Source: CAZCGA01 sp964498075 (GTDB taxonomy: Bacteria > Desulfobacterota > Binatia > HRBIN30). Taken from it: a stretch of 64,000 bases of DNA. Below the pieces are notes generated by a model, which saw only the letters and a list, made by a program, of their open reading frames with translations, was not told the origin of the DNA and made no database searches. Made by a program: the position numbers and the translations under genes. The stretch lies in NCBI GenBank assembly GCA_964498075.1, contig CAZCGA010000017.1, positions 8,899 to 72,898 of the forward strand, in the 5' to 3' direction. This document shows positions 52,824-61,085 of this stretch, piece by piece (the first letter of the stretch is position 1; every line of letters begins with the position of its first letter).

Positions 52824-53948
52824 ATGCAACCCGTCAGTGCAATCGCGCAGCACGCACATTTGAATTGGCGCAACAGTAAACGCTTCACAGTCAGCCCATC
52901 GTGGCATGACGCCGCGGAGTCGATCTTCGTCGATCTCGTGCTCGCTTCCGCGGCGCGCGCACTCAAGAGTGCACGCTGGTGCGTCGGCCCGGAGCCGGTG
53001 CGGAACCTTCCAGGGTCGTTGCTGCTCCACCAACACCACGCCCACGGAGCCGACGAGTGGCTGCTCGATTTTTCGCCCGCCGGCCTCGCCCTCGTTCTCC
53101 GCGGCGATGAGCAAGTGCGCGTGCGCGTCGCTGCACGCACCGACGGAGAGGCGGCGGGCATCGTCGTCCAGATTCGCGCCGCCATCCCGGAGGGTGCCGT
53201 CGCTTCAGCCGCGGTGCGCGCGACGTTCTGGGCACTCAAACGAGGTGTATCGGTCGAAGTCGTGCGCGACCTCGATGCGCCGTCGTGGTCGGACATCGAA
53301 GGCAACTACCCCGCGCCGACAGCGGGCGCGCTGCGGCCGCTACTCGCCGATTCCTGGCGCCCCGACGGTGGGCGGCTGCTCCTCTGGCACGGGGAGCCGG
53401 GCACCGGGAAGACCTACGCGGCCCGCGCCCTCATGCGCGCGTGGAAGCAATGGTGCGCGTTCGACGTCATCCTCGATCCGGAGCGGTTCTTCGTCGGTGG
53501 CGCGGATTACATGCTCCAGGTGCTCCTGCGCGACGCTGACGTTCCCGCAGCGACATCCGAGGAAGAACGCGCGACGGCTTGGCGCCTGCTGGTCTTGGAA
53601 GACACGGGCGAGCTGGTCACCGCCGATGCGAGGGAACGCTCCGGCCAGGGACTGTCCCGACTCCTCAACCTCTGCGACGGCCTGCTCGGCCAGGCCCTGA
53701 AGGTGCTCGTCCTGATCACCACGAACGAAGACCTCGGACGTGTGCACCCGGCCGTCACCCGGCCGGGCCGCAGCGTCGCCACGGTCGAGTTCGCGCGCTT
53801 CGCGCCCGATGAGGCGCGACGCTGGCTCGCGGCGCACGGCGCCAACGCCGGCGCGTGCCCGAACCTGACGCTCGCGGACCTCTACGCGCGGCTCGACGGC
53901 CGCCTCGTGGCCACGCCATCGCGCAGCGCGGGTTTCGTGAGCCAATGA
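52824..53948 (+). CDS. AAA+ ATPase with variable N-terminal domain
   Basis: A 374-residue protein. ATG 52824 is preceded by CAGGAGG at 5 bases. The N-terminal ~170 residues have no assigned domain (EWLLDFSPAGLALVLRG, VVQIRAAIPEGAVASAAV). The AAA core begins LLLWHGEPGTGKTYAARALM (Walker A), with LLVLEDTGELVTADARER (Walker B and arginine-rich turn), LRLLNLCDGLLGQAL-type lid sequence and VLVLITTNEDLGRVHPAVTRPGR as sensor and Arg finger region. This layout resembles actinobacterial AAA proteins with a DUF5925-like N-terminus; I give that match little weight. It overlaps the next small gene by ATGA. Confidence 0.85.
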   Translation: MQPVSAIAQHAHLNWRNSKRFTVSPSWHDAAESIFVDLVLASAARALKSARWCVGPEPVRNLPGSLLLHQHHAHGADEWLLDFSPAGLALVLRGDEQVRVRVAARTDGEAAGIVVQIRAAIPEGAVASAAVRATFWALKRGVSVEVVRDLDAPSWSDIEGNYPAPTAGALRPLLADSWRPDGGRLLLWHGEPGTGKTYAARALMRAWKQWCAFDVILDPERFFVGGADYMLQVLLRDADVPAATSEEERATAWRLLVLEDTGELVTADARERSGQGLSRLLNLCDGLLGQALKVLVLITTNEDLGRVHPAVTRPGRSVATVEFARFAPDEARRWLAAHGANAGACPNLTLADLYARLDGRLVATPSRSAGFVSQ

Positions 53949-54259
53949 CTCTCGCAATGTTCCCGGTGCAGTACGTGCCGCGGTCGAGTCGCTCGCGCTA
54001 CGCCAGCAAGAAGCTGAACGAGGTAGAGCGCTCAGAGCCGCCGCGCGCGCGTGTGCGGCGGTACCGGCGCATGATCTGGTTGGCCATCTGGCCGGGCACC
54101 GGCGAGTTGCTCACGGAAGCGGAGGTGCTGTCGCGCAGCGTCGATCCCCTTGTGTCGTACTGGGACCGGCTTCCGAAACTGCCGGTGCATCTGCGCTGCT
54201 GGGCCGGTGGCCGGCTGCGAGCGGACGCGTGCGGTCGGTGCGTTCAGATGGTTGGGTAG
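53945..54259 (+). CDS. Small protein translationally coupled to the AAA+ ATPase
   Basis: A 104-residue protein whose ATG overlaps the ATPase stop. It has a basic N-terminus (VPRSSRSRYASKKLNEVERS), a central WLAIWPGTGELLTEAEVLSR and a C-terminal LRCWAGGRLRADACGRCVQM with three cysteines. No domain is recognised. The overlap implies that the two proteins act together, for example as ATPase and adaptor or substrate-recognition factor. This is inference. Confidence 0.65.
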   Translation: MTLAMFPVQYVPRSSRSRYASKKLNEVERSEPPRARVRRYRRMIWLAIWPGTGELLTEAEVLSRSVDPLVSYWDRLPKLPVHLRCWAGGRLRADACGRCVQMVG

Positions 54260-54389
54260 GCGTCCGTCAGCGGAGGGCGCGAAACAGTATTCGGAGTGTG
54301 CAGCTTCAATCGGGTTGGCGTAGCACCCACCGCATCCGGGCGAATGGTGATGCCGGCCTTCGCTCGCCACGCCGGCCAAGCCGTGGGCT

Positions 54390-54695
54390 TCATGCCGCGG
54401 CGCGCGACTTGGTGCGGCGGCGGCGCGGGCCAGCTTCCTTCGCCAGCCGTTCGCGCAGCCATAGATTGGTGATGGTCTCGGGGCTCACGCCGCGAGCCGC
54501 CGCGATCGCGTGTAACTCGCGCGCCAGCCGGGGCTCGACTGCGAAGAGGTGCGACCGCCGTTGCAAGTGGAACGAGACGGACGCCGGCTGCGTCTGATTC
54601 CAGAAGTCGGAGAGATCGTGCGTGTCCCAGAATTTGCCGGCAGCTTCTGCCGTGCGGAAATGCTTCGGAATGCCCGATGTCCTTCCTTTTGCCAT
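54390..54695 (-). CDS. CopG/BrnA-type antitoxin-like protein
   Basis: A 101-residue protein. The start ATG 54695 follows GCGGAGAG. The first half has FRTAEAAGKFWDTHDLSDFW, characteristic of CopG/BrnA antitoxin-like proteins, which bind DNA by a ribbon-helix-helix and neutralise a partner toxin. ELHAIAAARGVSPETITNLW in the second half is the helix-turn part. No BrnT or other toxin gene precedes or follows it, so it looks orphaned or its partner is distant. Confidence 0.8.
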   Translation of the reverse strand: MAKGRTSGIPKHFRTAEAAGKFWDTHDLSDFWNQTQPASVSFHLQRRSHLFAVEPRLARELHAIAAARGVSPETITNLWLRERLAKEAGPRRRRTKSRAAA

Positions 54696-54891
54696 CTCTC
54701 CGCAGCTCTAAGCATGCCTCATTGCGCGGAAGGAAGCGACGGCAAGCGGCGCCACGCTCGCGGGGGCGTCTCTCCGCATGGACGACACGCTTTCCACGAC
54801 CCGCTGAGCCTGCTGCACCGCGTCTAGCGAGATCTCGGGACGTACATCCCGGACGGGTTCTGTTCCAAGGTGGCAGCGCGGCCGCGGTGCC

Positions 54892-55212
54892 TCAACGCCG
54901 GGTCCGTGCTCCCGTGTTGGCCCGCTGCCTATTCTGTTCCGCCGCCGGGGTTGCCGGGGGCGGGGTGGCCGGCGCTGCACTGCGGCGCTCCTCGCGCCGT
55001 TCCGGCTCGGGCACGACGAAGAGCTCGCAGTCGGGATCCTGCTTGTCGGGGCGCTTCTTGTTGCTGAGAACCAGGAAGCGGCCGCCGTCGCGGAGCAGCT
55101 GGACGGCGGCATCCAGGTTCTCCGGCTGCACCCGGCCCGACAGGTACGGCTTGTTGCCTTCCCGGCTCACGTTCTTCCACAGCACTCCGAGCTTGATCTT
55201 GTCGTCTGCCAT
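54892..55212 (-). CDS. Small soluble protein, unknown function
   Basis: 106 residues from ATG 55212 (an adjacent ATG at 55215 is possible; GAGG lies upstream). It begins DDKIKLGVLWKNVSREGNKP then YLSGRVQPENLDAAVQLL, and continues with a short charged tail (RREERRSAAPATPPPATP). The WKxxSREGxxYLS pattern is like DUF736-type proteins of plasmids and mobile elements, but the rest does not match clearly. The middle GRFLVLSNKKRPDKQDPD carries Lys/Asp-rich loops. A TTGACA hexamer lies on the same strand at 55283-55278, without a clear -10 box. Confidence 0.65.
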   Translation of the reverse strand: MADDKIKLGVLWKNVSREGNKPYLSGRVQPENLDAAVQLLRDGGRFLVLSNKKRPDKQDPDCELFVVPEPERREERRSAAPATPPPATPAAEQNRQRANTGARTRR

Positions 55213-55523
55213 CATTTTACCTCATCCTTGATGCATCTATAATAGTCACCATTGATGTACTATTGTTTATGCAACCGTGTCAATGCTCTCTCAGACAGCT
55301 GGATAAGCCACCCGTGATGCAGACGGCGGCACCTTGCGTCATTGTTCGGGGGGCGAGGCGCGCTGTCGCCTCCAACCCGAGCGGGCGGTTCATCCGCGCA
55401 AAAACCTCGGCTTTTGCCGAGTAAAATCCAGCGATTCCGCGGCTGCATCCGGCGCCGGACCGTCAATTGACTCTCCGGGGGGGCTGTGTTAGCTGGCAAC
55501 TCAGGAACGCCGAATCCATCACC
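55213..55523. other. Intergenic region before nuoA, 311 bp
   Basis: Holds the promoters of the divergent small gene and the nuo operon; I cannot define either with certainty. A hairpin CTCGGC-TTTT-GCCGAG lies at 55406-55421 with a T-run on the minus-strand side. No gene is supported here. Confidence 0.5.
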
Positions 55524-55946
55524 ATGTATTTTCACTTCGCGAACGTTCTCGTGTTTTTTGTTCTCGCCGTGCTCTTCGTCGGCGGCATGCTGGCCCTCGG
55601 GCGCCTCTTGCGTCCGAACAACCCGGAACCGTTGAAGCTTTCCACGTACGAGTGTGGCGAGCCGCCGACCGGCAACGCCTGGGTGAACTTCAACATCCGC
55701 TTCTATACGGTGGCACTGATTTTCGTGATCTTCGACGTGGAGATCGCCTTCATCTATCCGGTCACCGCCGTCTTCCGCGACTGGGTGCTGCGCGGGCAAG
55801 GCTTGTTTGCCTTCGCGGAGATCCTCGTCTTCCTCGGCATCCTGTTCGTCGGGCTGGTGTACGTCTGGGTCAAGGGCGACCTCGAGTGGCTCAAGCGGGT
55901 GCCATCGGCGCAGCGCAGCGAAGAGCGCATGCGCCAGGCGGCGTGA
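55524..55946 (+). CDS. nuoA: NADH-quinone oxidoreductase subunit A
   Basis: A membrane subunit of complex I, 140 residues with three transmembrane helices. I start it at ATG 55524 (MYFHFANVLVFF); earlier frame codons lack a ribosome binding site. The marker ECGEPPTGNAWVNFNIRFY contains the Cys of the quinone-channel loop; FVIFDVEIAFIYPV is the conserved second helix. It is the first gene of the operon. nuoB begins 25 bases after its stop. Confidence 0.95.
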   Translation: MYFHFANVLVFFVLAVLFVGGMLALGRLLRPNNPEPLKLSTYECGEPPTGNAWVNFNIRFYTVALIFVIFDVEIAFIYPVTAVFRDWVLRGQGLFAFAEILVFLGILFVGLVYVWVKGDLEWLKRVPSAQRSEERMRQAA

Positions 55947-55971
55947 CGGGTGCGGCAGAAAGAGAGGATCC

Positions 55972-56478
55972 ATGTCGCTCATCAACACGATGCCGGAGAT
56001 GGTGCTCACCACCAAGGCCGACCAGTTCCTCAACTGGACCCGCAAGTCCTCGGTGTGGTGGATGCTATTCGGATTGGCGTGCTGCGCGATTGAAATGATG
56101 CAGACCCAAGGCCCGCGAGCCGACGTCGACCGCTTCGGGACCGCCCCGCGCGCGGCGCCGCGGCAGTCGGACCTGATGATCGTCGCCGGCACGCTGACGC
56201 TCAAGATGGCGTTGCGCACCAAGCTGCTGTACGAGCAGATGCCGGAGCCGCGCTACGTCATCTCCATGGGCAGCTGCGCCAACTGCGGGGGACTGTTCCA
56301 GCTGGCCTACTCGGTGTGCGACGGCGTCGACAAGGTGATTCCGGTGGACGTCTACATTCCAGGGTGTCCGCCGCGACCGGAGGCGCTGACCGAAGGCATC
56401 CTCAAGCTGCAAGAAAAGATGATGCACGAGAAGTGGCTGGTCCGCAAAGAACCCGCGGGCGAGCCCGCCGCTGCCTAA
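55972..56478 (+). CDS. nuoB: NADH-quinone oxidoreductase subunit B
   Basis: A 168-residue peripheral subunit carrying the terminal iron-sulfur cluster N2. It starts at ATG 55972 with AGAGAGG upstream. Cluster ligands are in GLACCAIEMM, SMGSCANCGG and YIPGCPPRPEAL. It passes electrons to quinone at the NuoD interface. At 168 residues it is of common bacterial length. nuoC starts 12 bases after its stop. Confidence 0.96.
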   Translation: MSLINTMPEMVLTTKADQFLNWTRKSSVWWMLFGLACCAIEMMQTQGPRADVDRFGTAPRAAPRQSDLMIVAGTLTLKMALRTKLLYEQMPEPRYVISMGSCANCGGLFQLAYSVCDGVDKVIPVDVYIPGCPPRPEALTEGILKLQEKMMHEKWLVRKEPAGEPAAA

Positions 56479-56490
56479 CTGCGACTCGAC

Positions 56491-56985
56491 ATGGACGCAG
56501 CAGCGATTCATCAGCGCCTCAAAGCGCGCTTCGAGGCCGGTGTCGGTGACTGCAACCTGCAGGCCAAGGACCCGAGCATCTTCATTGAACCGTCCGCAAT
56601 CGTCGAGGTGTGCCGGTTCCTGCACGACGAGCCCGATCTCCGCTTCGATGCGCTCTCCAACCAATCCGGCGTCGACTACAAGGCCAAGAACGTCATCGAG
56701 GTCGTCTATCATTTGTTCTCCTACGAGCATCGGCACTGGATCGTGCTCAAGGTCGACGCGCCGCGCGACAACCCGGTGATCCCGACCGTCGAAGGCGTCT
56801 GGAAGGCCGCCAACTGGCACGAGCGCGAGATCTACGACCTGCTCGGCGTGACCTTCGCGGGGCATTGCGATCTGCGCCGGCTGCTCATGCCCGAAGACTG
56901 GATCGGCTATCCGCTGCGCAAGGATTTCGTCGAGCCGGAGGAGTATCACGGGATCAGCACCCGCCGGGAAAGCCTGTTGCGCTGA
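56491..56985 (+). CDS. nuoC: NADH-quinone oxidoreductase subunit C
   Basis: A 164-residue peripheral subunit of the 30-kDa family. Recognisable are DLRFDALSNQSGVDYKAKNV, VVYHLFSYEHRHWIVLKV, ANWHEREIYDLLGVTFAGHC and the end RRLLMPEDWIGYPLRKDF. It is separate from nuoD, not fused as in enterobacteria. A 226-bp gap follows that contains a repeat element, unlike the tight spacing elsewhere in the operon. Confidence 0.96.
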   Translation: MDAAAIHQRLKARFEAGVGDCNLQAKDPSIFIEPSAIVEVCRFLHDEPDLRFDALSNQSGVDYKAKNVIEVVYHLFSYEHRHWIVLKVDAPRDNPVIPTVEGVWKAANWHEREIYDLLGVTFAGHCDLRRLLMPEDWIGYPLRKDFVEPEEYHGISTRRESLLR

Positions 56986-57004
56986 TGGCGCGTCGAAGAC
57001 CGCA

Positions 57005-57130
57005 CCGCCGGGGAATAGAATTCCCCGGCTCAGTCGAGCAAAGTCGGCTGAAGCCGACTCAAACGCAGGGGTTGGAGTCCCCTTCAGGGGACTTCTCAAA
57101 GACTCAGCCGGGGAATTCATTCCCCGGCGG
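57005..57130. repeat. 126-bp MITE-like element with terminal inverted repeats
   Basis: The ends 57005-57035 and 57101-57130 are inverted copies of about 30 bases (one indel and one or two changes); each end itself contains a GGGGAATxxAATTCCCC-type palindrome. Between them are two more hairpins: AGTCGGC/GCCGACT at 42-59 of 57000 and GTCCCC/GGGGAC at 77-92 of 57000. It lies in the nuoC-nuoD gap and encodes nothing that I recognise. Confidence 0.75.
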
Positions 57131-57211
57131 CGGTACAGCTCCAACGTTGCAACCCTGTTTCCACGGAGACCGACTGTCTCTGCGGGGAGAGGGAAAAGAT
57201 CGGGGAGCATC

Positions 57212-58372
57212 ATGAGCCTGGCTGGCTTCGAAGTCGAAGTGCAACAGATCGGCAACCCCGGGCTGGAAACCGAAGAAATGACCCTGAACATGGGGCCGCA
57301 GCATCCCAGCACGCACGGGGTGCTGCGCTTCGTGGTGAAAGCGGACGGCGAGGTGATGCGCGAAGCCATCCCGGACGTCGGCTACCTGCACCGCTCCATC
57401 GAGAAGATCTCCGAGAAGGTCGGCTACCACGGCTTCATGCCATACACCGACCGCGTCGATTACGTCGCGGCCATGTTCTGCAACCAGGGTTGGGGAATGG
57501 TCTGCGAGAAGCTCGCCGGCATCGAGGTGCCGAAGCGCGGCGAGTACTGCCGTGTGATCGCGGCGGAGTTCAACCGCATCGGCAGCCACCTGCTGTCCGT
57601 CGGCACCATGGTCCTGGACATCGGCGCCACGACGCCGTTCTTCCACGCCTTCCGCGAGCGCGAGAAGATCAACGACTTGCTGGAAGAGCTGTGCGGCGCG
57701 CGGCTGACGTACAACTACATGCGCATCGGCGGCGTCGCCTGGGATCTACCGCCGGAGTACGCCGAAAAGTGCCTGGCGTTTCTCGATGCCTATGAGCCAC
57801 TGATCGACGAGTACAACGACCTGATCTCATACAACAAGATCTATCTCGGACGCGTTGCCGACGTCGCGGCGATCTCGCGGGAAGATGCGATCAACTACAA
57901 CCTCGTCGGTCCGAACCTGCGGGCGTCCGGCGTGAAGTACGACGTCCGGCGCGACGCGCCGTACTCCGTCTATCCCGAGCTCGACTTCGAGGTGCCGATC
58001 GGCACCGGCGAAGAGGGCACGGTCGGCGACTGCTTCGACCGCTACATCGTCCGCATGCGGGAGATCAAGGAAAGTTGCAAGATCCTCCGGCAATGCTTCG
58101 AGCAGATCCCGGACGGTCCGGTGATCGCCAAGGTGCCGCGCAAGTTCAAGCCGCCGGCCGGCGACGCCTACATTCGAGTCGAGAGCGCCCGCGGCGACAT
58201 GGGCTGGTACCTCGTCAGCGACGGCAGCGAGTTCCCGTATCGTTGTAAGATCCGCACCGGCTCCTTCTCCGCCATGAGCATCATCGACAAGGTGAGCCCG
58301 GGGCTGATGATCGCGGACTTGGTGGCGGTGATTGCCAGCCTCGACATCGTGGCGCCCGAGGTCGACCGGTAG
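57212..58372 (+). CDS. nuoD: NADH-quinone oxidoreductase subunit D
   Basis: A 386-residue peripheral subunit of the 49-kDa family forming the quinone site. It starts at ATG 57212 and shows MTLNMGPQHPSTHGVLRFV (quinone-site His), YLHRSIEKISEKVGYHGFMP, RIGSHLLSVGTMVLDIG and IGGVAWDLPPEYAEKC. The end has SARGDMGWYLVSDGSEFPYR and MIADLVAVIASLDIVAPEVD. All key quinone-binding residues that I can read are present. nuoH follows 8 bases later. Confidence 0.96.
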   Translation: MSLAGFEVEVQQIGNPGLETEEMTLNMGPQHPSTHGVLRFVVKADGEVMREAIPDVGYLHRSIEKISEKVGYHGFMPYTDRVDYVAAMFCNQGWGMVCEKLAGIEVPKRGEYCRVIAAEFNRIGSHLLSVGTMVLDIGATTPFFHAFREREKINDLLEELCGARLTYNYMRIGGVAWDLPPEYAEKCLAFLDAYEPLIDEYNDLISYNKIYLGRVADVAAISREDAINYNLVGPNLRASGVKYDVRRDAPYSVYPELDFEVPIGTGEEGTVGDCFDRYIVRMREIKESCKILRQCFEQIPDGPVIAKVPRKFKPPAGDAYIRVESARGDMGWYLVSDGSEFPYRCKIRTGSFSAMSIIDKVSPGLMIADLVAVIASLDIVAPEVDR

Positions 58373-58380
58373 AGCACTCG

Positions 58381-59580
58381 ATGCAAGAGTTCCTGGATAG
58401 TCTGATCACCCAAGGGTACTTCGTCGGCGTCCCGCGCGATGCCGTCTACGCGTTGGGGATGGTGATCGCCGGGGCCATCGTGTTGCTGGTCTTCATCCTG
58501 AACGTGGCGGGTGGCAGTACGTTCGTCGAGCGACGCGTCTGGGCACGGATCCAGTCGCGCGTCGGGCCGAATCGAGTCGGGCCGCAGGGGATTCTGCAGT
58601 GGCTGGTGGACGGCATCAAACTGGTCATGAAAGAAGATATCGTCCCGACAGCGGCCGACCGCGTATTGTTCATGGCGGCGCCCTACGTCGTCATGATGGG
58701 GTTCGTCGCGACCTTCGTGGTCTTGCCGTTCGGCAGCCGGCTGGTGATCGCCGACATGAACGTCGGCATCCTGTACATCACGGCGGTGACCGCGCTGGTC
58801 GTCGTCGGCATTCTGATGGCGGGCTGGGCGTCGAACAACAAGTGGTCGCTGATCGGCGGGATCCGCTCGACGGCGCAGATCGTCAGCTACGAGATCCCCG
58901 CTGGGCTGTCGATCTTCCCGATCGTTCTGCTCTCCGGCACACTGAGCATGCAGGGCATCATCAAGGCCCAAGGGTGGGCGCCGTGGGAGTGGTTCGTGTT
59001 CGCCAACCCGTTCACGTTCGTGGCGTTCTTCATCTTCTTCATCTCAGCGCTCGCCGAAGGCAATCGCACCCCGTTTGACCTTCCCGAAGCCGAATCCGAG
59101 CTGGTCGCAGGGTTCGTCACGGAGTACTCCGGGGTCCGCTATCTCATCTTCTTCATGGCGGAGTGGGGCAACCTGTACGTCATCGGCGCCGTCATCACCA
59201 CTTTGTTTCTCGGCGGCTGGCAGATTCCGCACGTCACCGACAGCGTCGCCCTCAGCACCGTGCTGGAGTTCCTGACCTTCTTCGTGAAGTCGTACTTCTG
59301 GGTGATCGTGGCGATGTGGGTACGCGCCACCTTGCCGCGGGTGCGGGTGGATCAGTTGATGACCGTGTGCTGGAAGTATCTCGTCCCGATCTCGTTCGTG
59401 AACGTCCTGGGCACCGCCGCGTGGATGCTGATCTGGCCGCAAGGCACGCCGATCGTCGCCGTCCTGACGTTCGCGCTCAGCATGGGGATCGTCGTCTACT
59501 TCTTCCGCCGCGTCGCGTTTCACCTGCGGCGCGCAGGCGTCCGCGCGCACGGGGAGCTGCGGCTGAGCCCGCTGTCCTGA
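58381..59580 (+). CDS. nuoH: NADH-quinone oxidoreductase subunit H
   Basis: A 399-residue membrane subunit linking the quinone site with the membrane arm, with eight or nine helices. Motifs: ERRVWARIQSRVGPNRVGPQ, DGIKLVMKEDIVPTAADR, FDLPEAESELVAGFVTEYSG and VRATLPRVRVDQLMTVCWK. It is longer than the ~325 residues of Escherichia coli NuoH because of extended termini. It follows nuoD directly; subunits E, F and G, which usually lie between, are absent here. Confidence 0.96.
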   Translation: MQEFLDSLITQGYFVGVPRDAVYALGMVIAGAIVLLVFILNVAGGSTFVERRVWARIQSRVGPNRVGPQGILQWLVDGIKLVMKEDIVPTAADRVLFMAAPYVVMMGFVATFVVLPFGSRLVIADMNVGILYITAVTALVVVGILMAGWASNNKWSLIGGIRSTAQIVSYEIPAGLSIFPIVLLSGTLSMQGIIKAQGWAPWEWFVFANPFTFVAFFIFFISALAEGNRTPFDLPEAESELVAGFVTEYSGVRYLIFFMAEWGNLYVIGAVITTLFLGGWQIPHVTDSVALSTVLEFLTFFVKSYFWVIVAMWVRATLPRVRVDQLMTVCWKYLVPISFVNVLGTAAWMLIWPQGTPIVAVLTFALSMGIVVYFFRRVAFHLRRAGVRAHGELRLSPLS

Positions 59581-59591
59581 CGGAGGGTCGA

Positions 59592-60158
59592 ATGAAGCAG
59601 CGCGGCTACCTGGGCAACATCATCGACACAATCACCACCACGTTCGAGGGCATGGCGGTGACCTTCTCGCACTTCGTACGCCAGCCGTTCACGGTGCAGT
59701 ACCCCGATCGGATCGACATCCGCGTGCAGGACACCTTGCCGTTCCGCTATCGCGGGATGCTGGAAGTCGACCTCGAGATCTGCACCGGCTGTCTGGCGTG
59801 CGAGCGTGCCTGCCCGATCGATTGCATCGTCATCGACGTCGTGAAGGACAAGCAGACACGCGAGATGGTGATGACGCGCTTCGACATCGACATGGCGAAG
59901 TGCATGTACTGCGGGTTGTGCAGCGAGCCGTGTCCGACGGGCTCCATCCATCATACGCCGGAGTTCGAAGGATCGGACTACTCGCTGGAGAGCCTGATAC
60001 GCCGCTTCGTGAAGGAGCCGGTGGTCACCTACAAGCCGAAGAAGAGCGGCGAGGACGATCCGGAGATCCTGCCGCTGTTGGACCGCGGCATGCGCTACGT
60101 CGAGGAGTTCGCGACGCCGGACGCCAAGAAGCCTGGGGCCGAGGAAGAAGCGGCATGA
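59592..60158 (+). CDS. nuoI: NADH-quinone oxidoreductase subunit I
   Basis: A 188-residue peripheral subunit with two 4Fe-4S clusters. It starts at ATG 59592, 5 bases after GGAGGG. The cluster motifs are CTGCLACERACPIDC and CMYCGLCSEPCPTGS. An amphipathic N-terminus (GMAVTFSHFVRQPFTVQYP) rests on the membrane arm, and a long charged C-terminus (KKPGAEEEAA) ends the protein. Its stop overlaps nuoJ by ATGA. Confidence 0.96.
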   Translation: MKQRGYLGNIIDTITTTFEGMAVTFSHFVRQPFTVQYPDRIDIRVQDTLPFRYRGMLEVDLEICTGCLACERACPIDCIVIDVVKDKQTREMVMTRFDIDMAKCMYCGLCSEPCPTGSIHHTPEFEGSDYSLESLIRRFVKEPVVTYKPKKSGEDDPEILPLLDRGMRYVEEFATPDAKKPGAEEEAA

Positions 60159-60667
60159 GTGCGATCACGCTCGGTGATCTGCTGTTCTACGTCGTCGCCG
60201 GCGTCACCGTGATCTCCGCGGGCGGCGTTGCTTTTTCTCCGAACATTGTTTACTCGGCGTTCTCCTTGATGGGGACGTTCATGGGCGTGGCGGCGCTGTA
60301 CGTGTTCCTGGCTGCCGATTTCGTCGCGGTGGTGCAGGTGCTTGTCTACGTCGGCGGTATTCTGGTGCTGCTGCTTTTCGCGGTGATGCTGACGCATCGC
60401 ATCGCCGACGTCCGCGTCTCGAACCGCTCCGTCGGCGTCCTGCCGTCGCTGCTCGTCATCGCGCTGGTGGGCGGGGTGATGGGCAAGGCGGTGTTGGCCG
60501 CCAACTGGAAGAGCGTTGCACCCGGCACGCCGTTGCCAACGACCTACGCCATCGGCAACGGCTTCCTCGGCGAGTACCTGCTGCCCTTCGAGCTCGTGTC
60601 CGTGGTGCTGCTGGCCGCATTGATTGGCGCTGTCGTCCTCTCCCGCAAGGAGCTGAAGGAATCATGA
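60155..60667 (+). CDS. nuoJ: NADH-quinone oxidoreductase subunit J
   Basis: A 170-residue membrane subunit with five helices, starting at ATG 60155. The conserved third helix is VAVVQVLVYVGGILVLLLFA, with the pi-bulge-type glycine pair. The end is LAALIGAVVLSRKELKES. Both ends overlap neighbours by ATGA, indicating coupling with nuoI and nuoK. Confidence 0.95.
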   Translation: MSAITLGDLLFYVVAGVTVISAGGVAFSPNIVYSAFSLMGTFMGVAALYVFLAADFVAVVQVLVYVGGILVLLLFAVMLTHRIADVRVSNRSVGVLPSLLVIALVGGVMGKAVLAANWKSVAPGTPLPTTYAIGNGFLGEYLLPFELVSVVLLAALIGAVVLSRKELKES

Positions 60668-60972
60668 GCGTCGGGCTGCACCACTACCTGATCGTCAGCC
60701 TGATCCTGTTCGCGCTCGGGCTGTACTGCGTGCTGACGCGACGCAACGCCATCGGCATCCTGATGGGTGTGGAGCTGGTGTTGAACTCGGCGAACATCAA
60801 CTACCTGGCGTTCTCGCGCTACAGCTCGGGCACCTACGACGGCCAGGTGTTTGCCATCTTCGTCATCGCCCTGGCAGCAGCGGAAGCCGCGATCGGCTTG
60901 GCGATCGTGTTGGGTATCTACCAGACGTTCCATACCATCGACGTGGAGGCGACGGAGACGCTGCGCGGATAG
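60664..60972 (+). CDS. nuoK: NADH-quinone oxidoreductase subunit K
   Basis: A 102-residue membrane subunit with three helices. It shows LFALGLYCVLTRRNAIGILM, GVELVLNSANINYLAFSRY with the conserved Glu for proton transfer, and ALAAAEAAIGLAIVLGIYQ with the second Glu. It overlaps nuoJ by ATGA. A 113-bp gap with inverted repeats precedes nuoL. Confidence 0.95.
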   Translation: MSVGLHHYLIVSLILFALGLYCVLTRRNAIGILMGVELVLNSANINYLAFSRYSSGTYDGQVFAIFVIALAAAEAAIGLAIVLGIYQTFHTIDVEATETLRG

Positions 60973-61085
60973 GGGCTCTGGTTTCTGGTGCGGTGGTCTG
61001 TGGTTCCTGGTTTCTGGTGTGAGATCAATCCTGCCGCCAGCAACCACAGACGACCAACTGGAAACTAGAAACCGGAAACCACGAC
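60973..61085. repeat. Inverted-repeat spacer between nuoK and nuoL
   Basis: CTGTGGTTCCTGGTTTCTGG (near 60999-61018) pairs imperfectly with AACTAGAAACCGGAAACCAC-like sequence near 61063-61082, and GTGGTCTGTGGTT pairs with AACCACAGACGACC (61041-61054). The segment is AT-richer than its surroundings and non-coding. Confidence 0.55.

Noticed and set aside
55255..55283. TTGACA box as promoter of the small gene at 54892-55212
   Set aside because: No acceptable -10 hexamer at 16-18 bases; too weak to annotate.
55406..55421. Hairpin CTCGGC-TTTT-GCCGAG upstream of nuoA as a terminator
   Set aside because: The T-run side points away from any gene that would need termination; mentioned only in the intergenic entry.
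55260..56222. 320-codon minus-strand frame over nuoA/nuoB
   Set aside because: Antisense of two certain genes and without a start signal.
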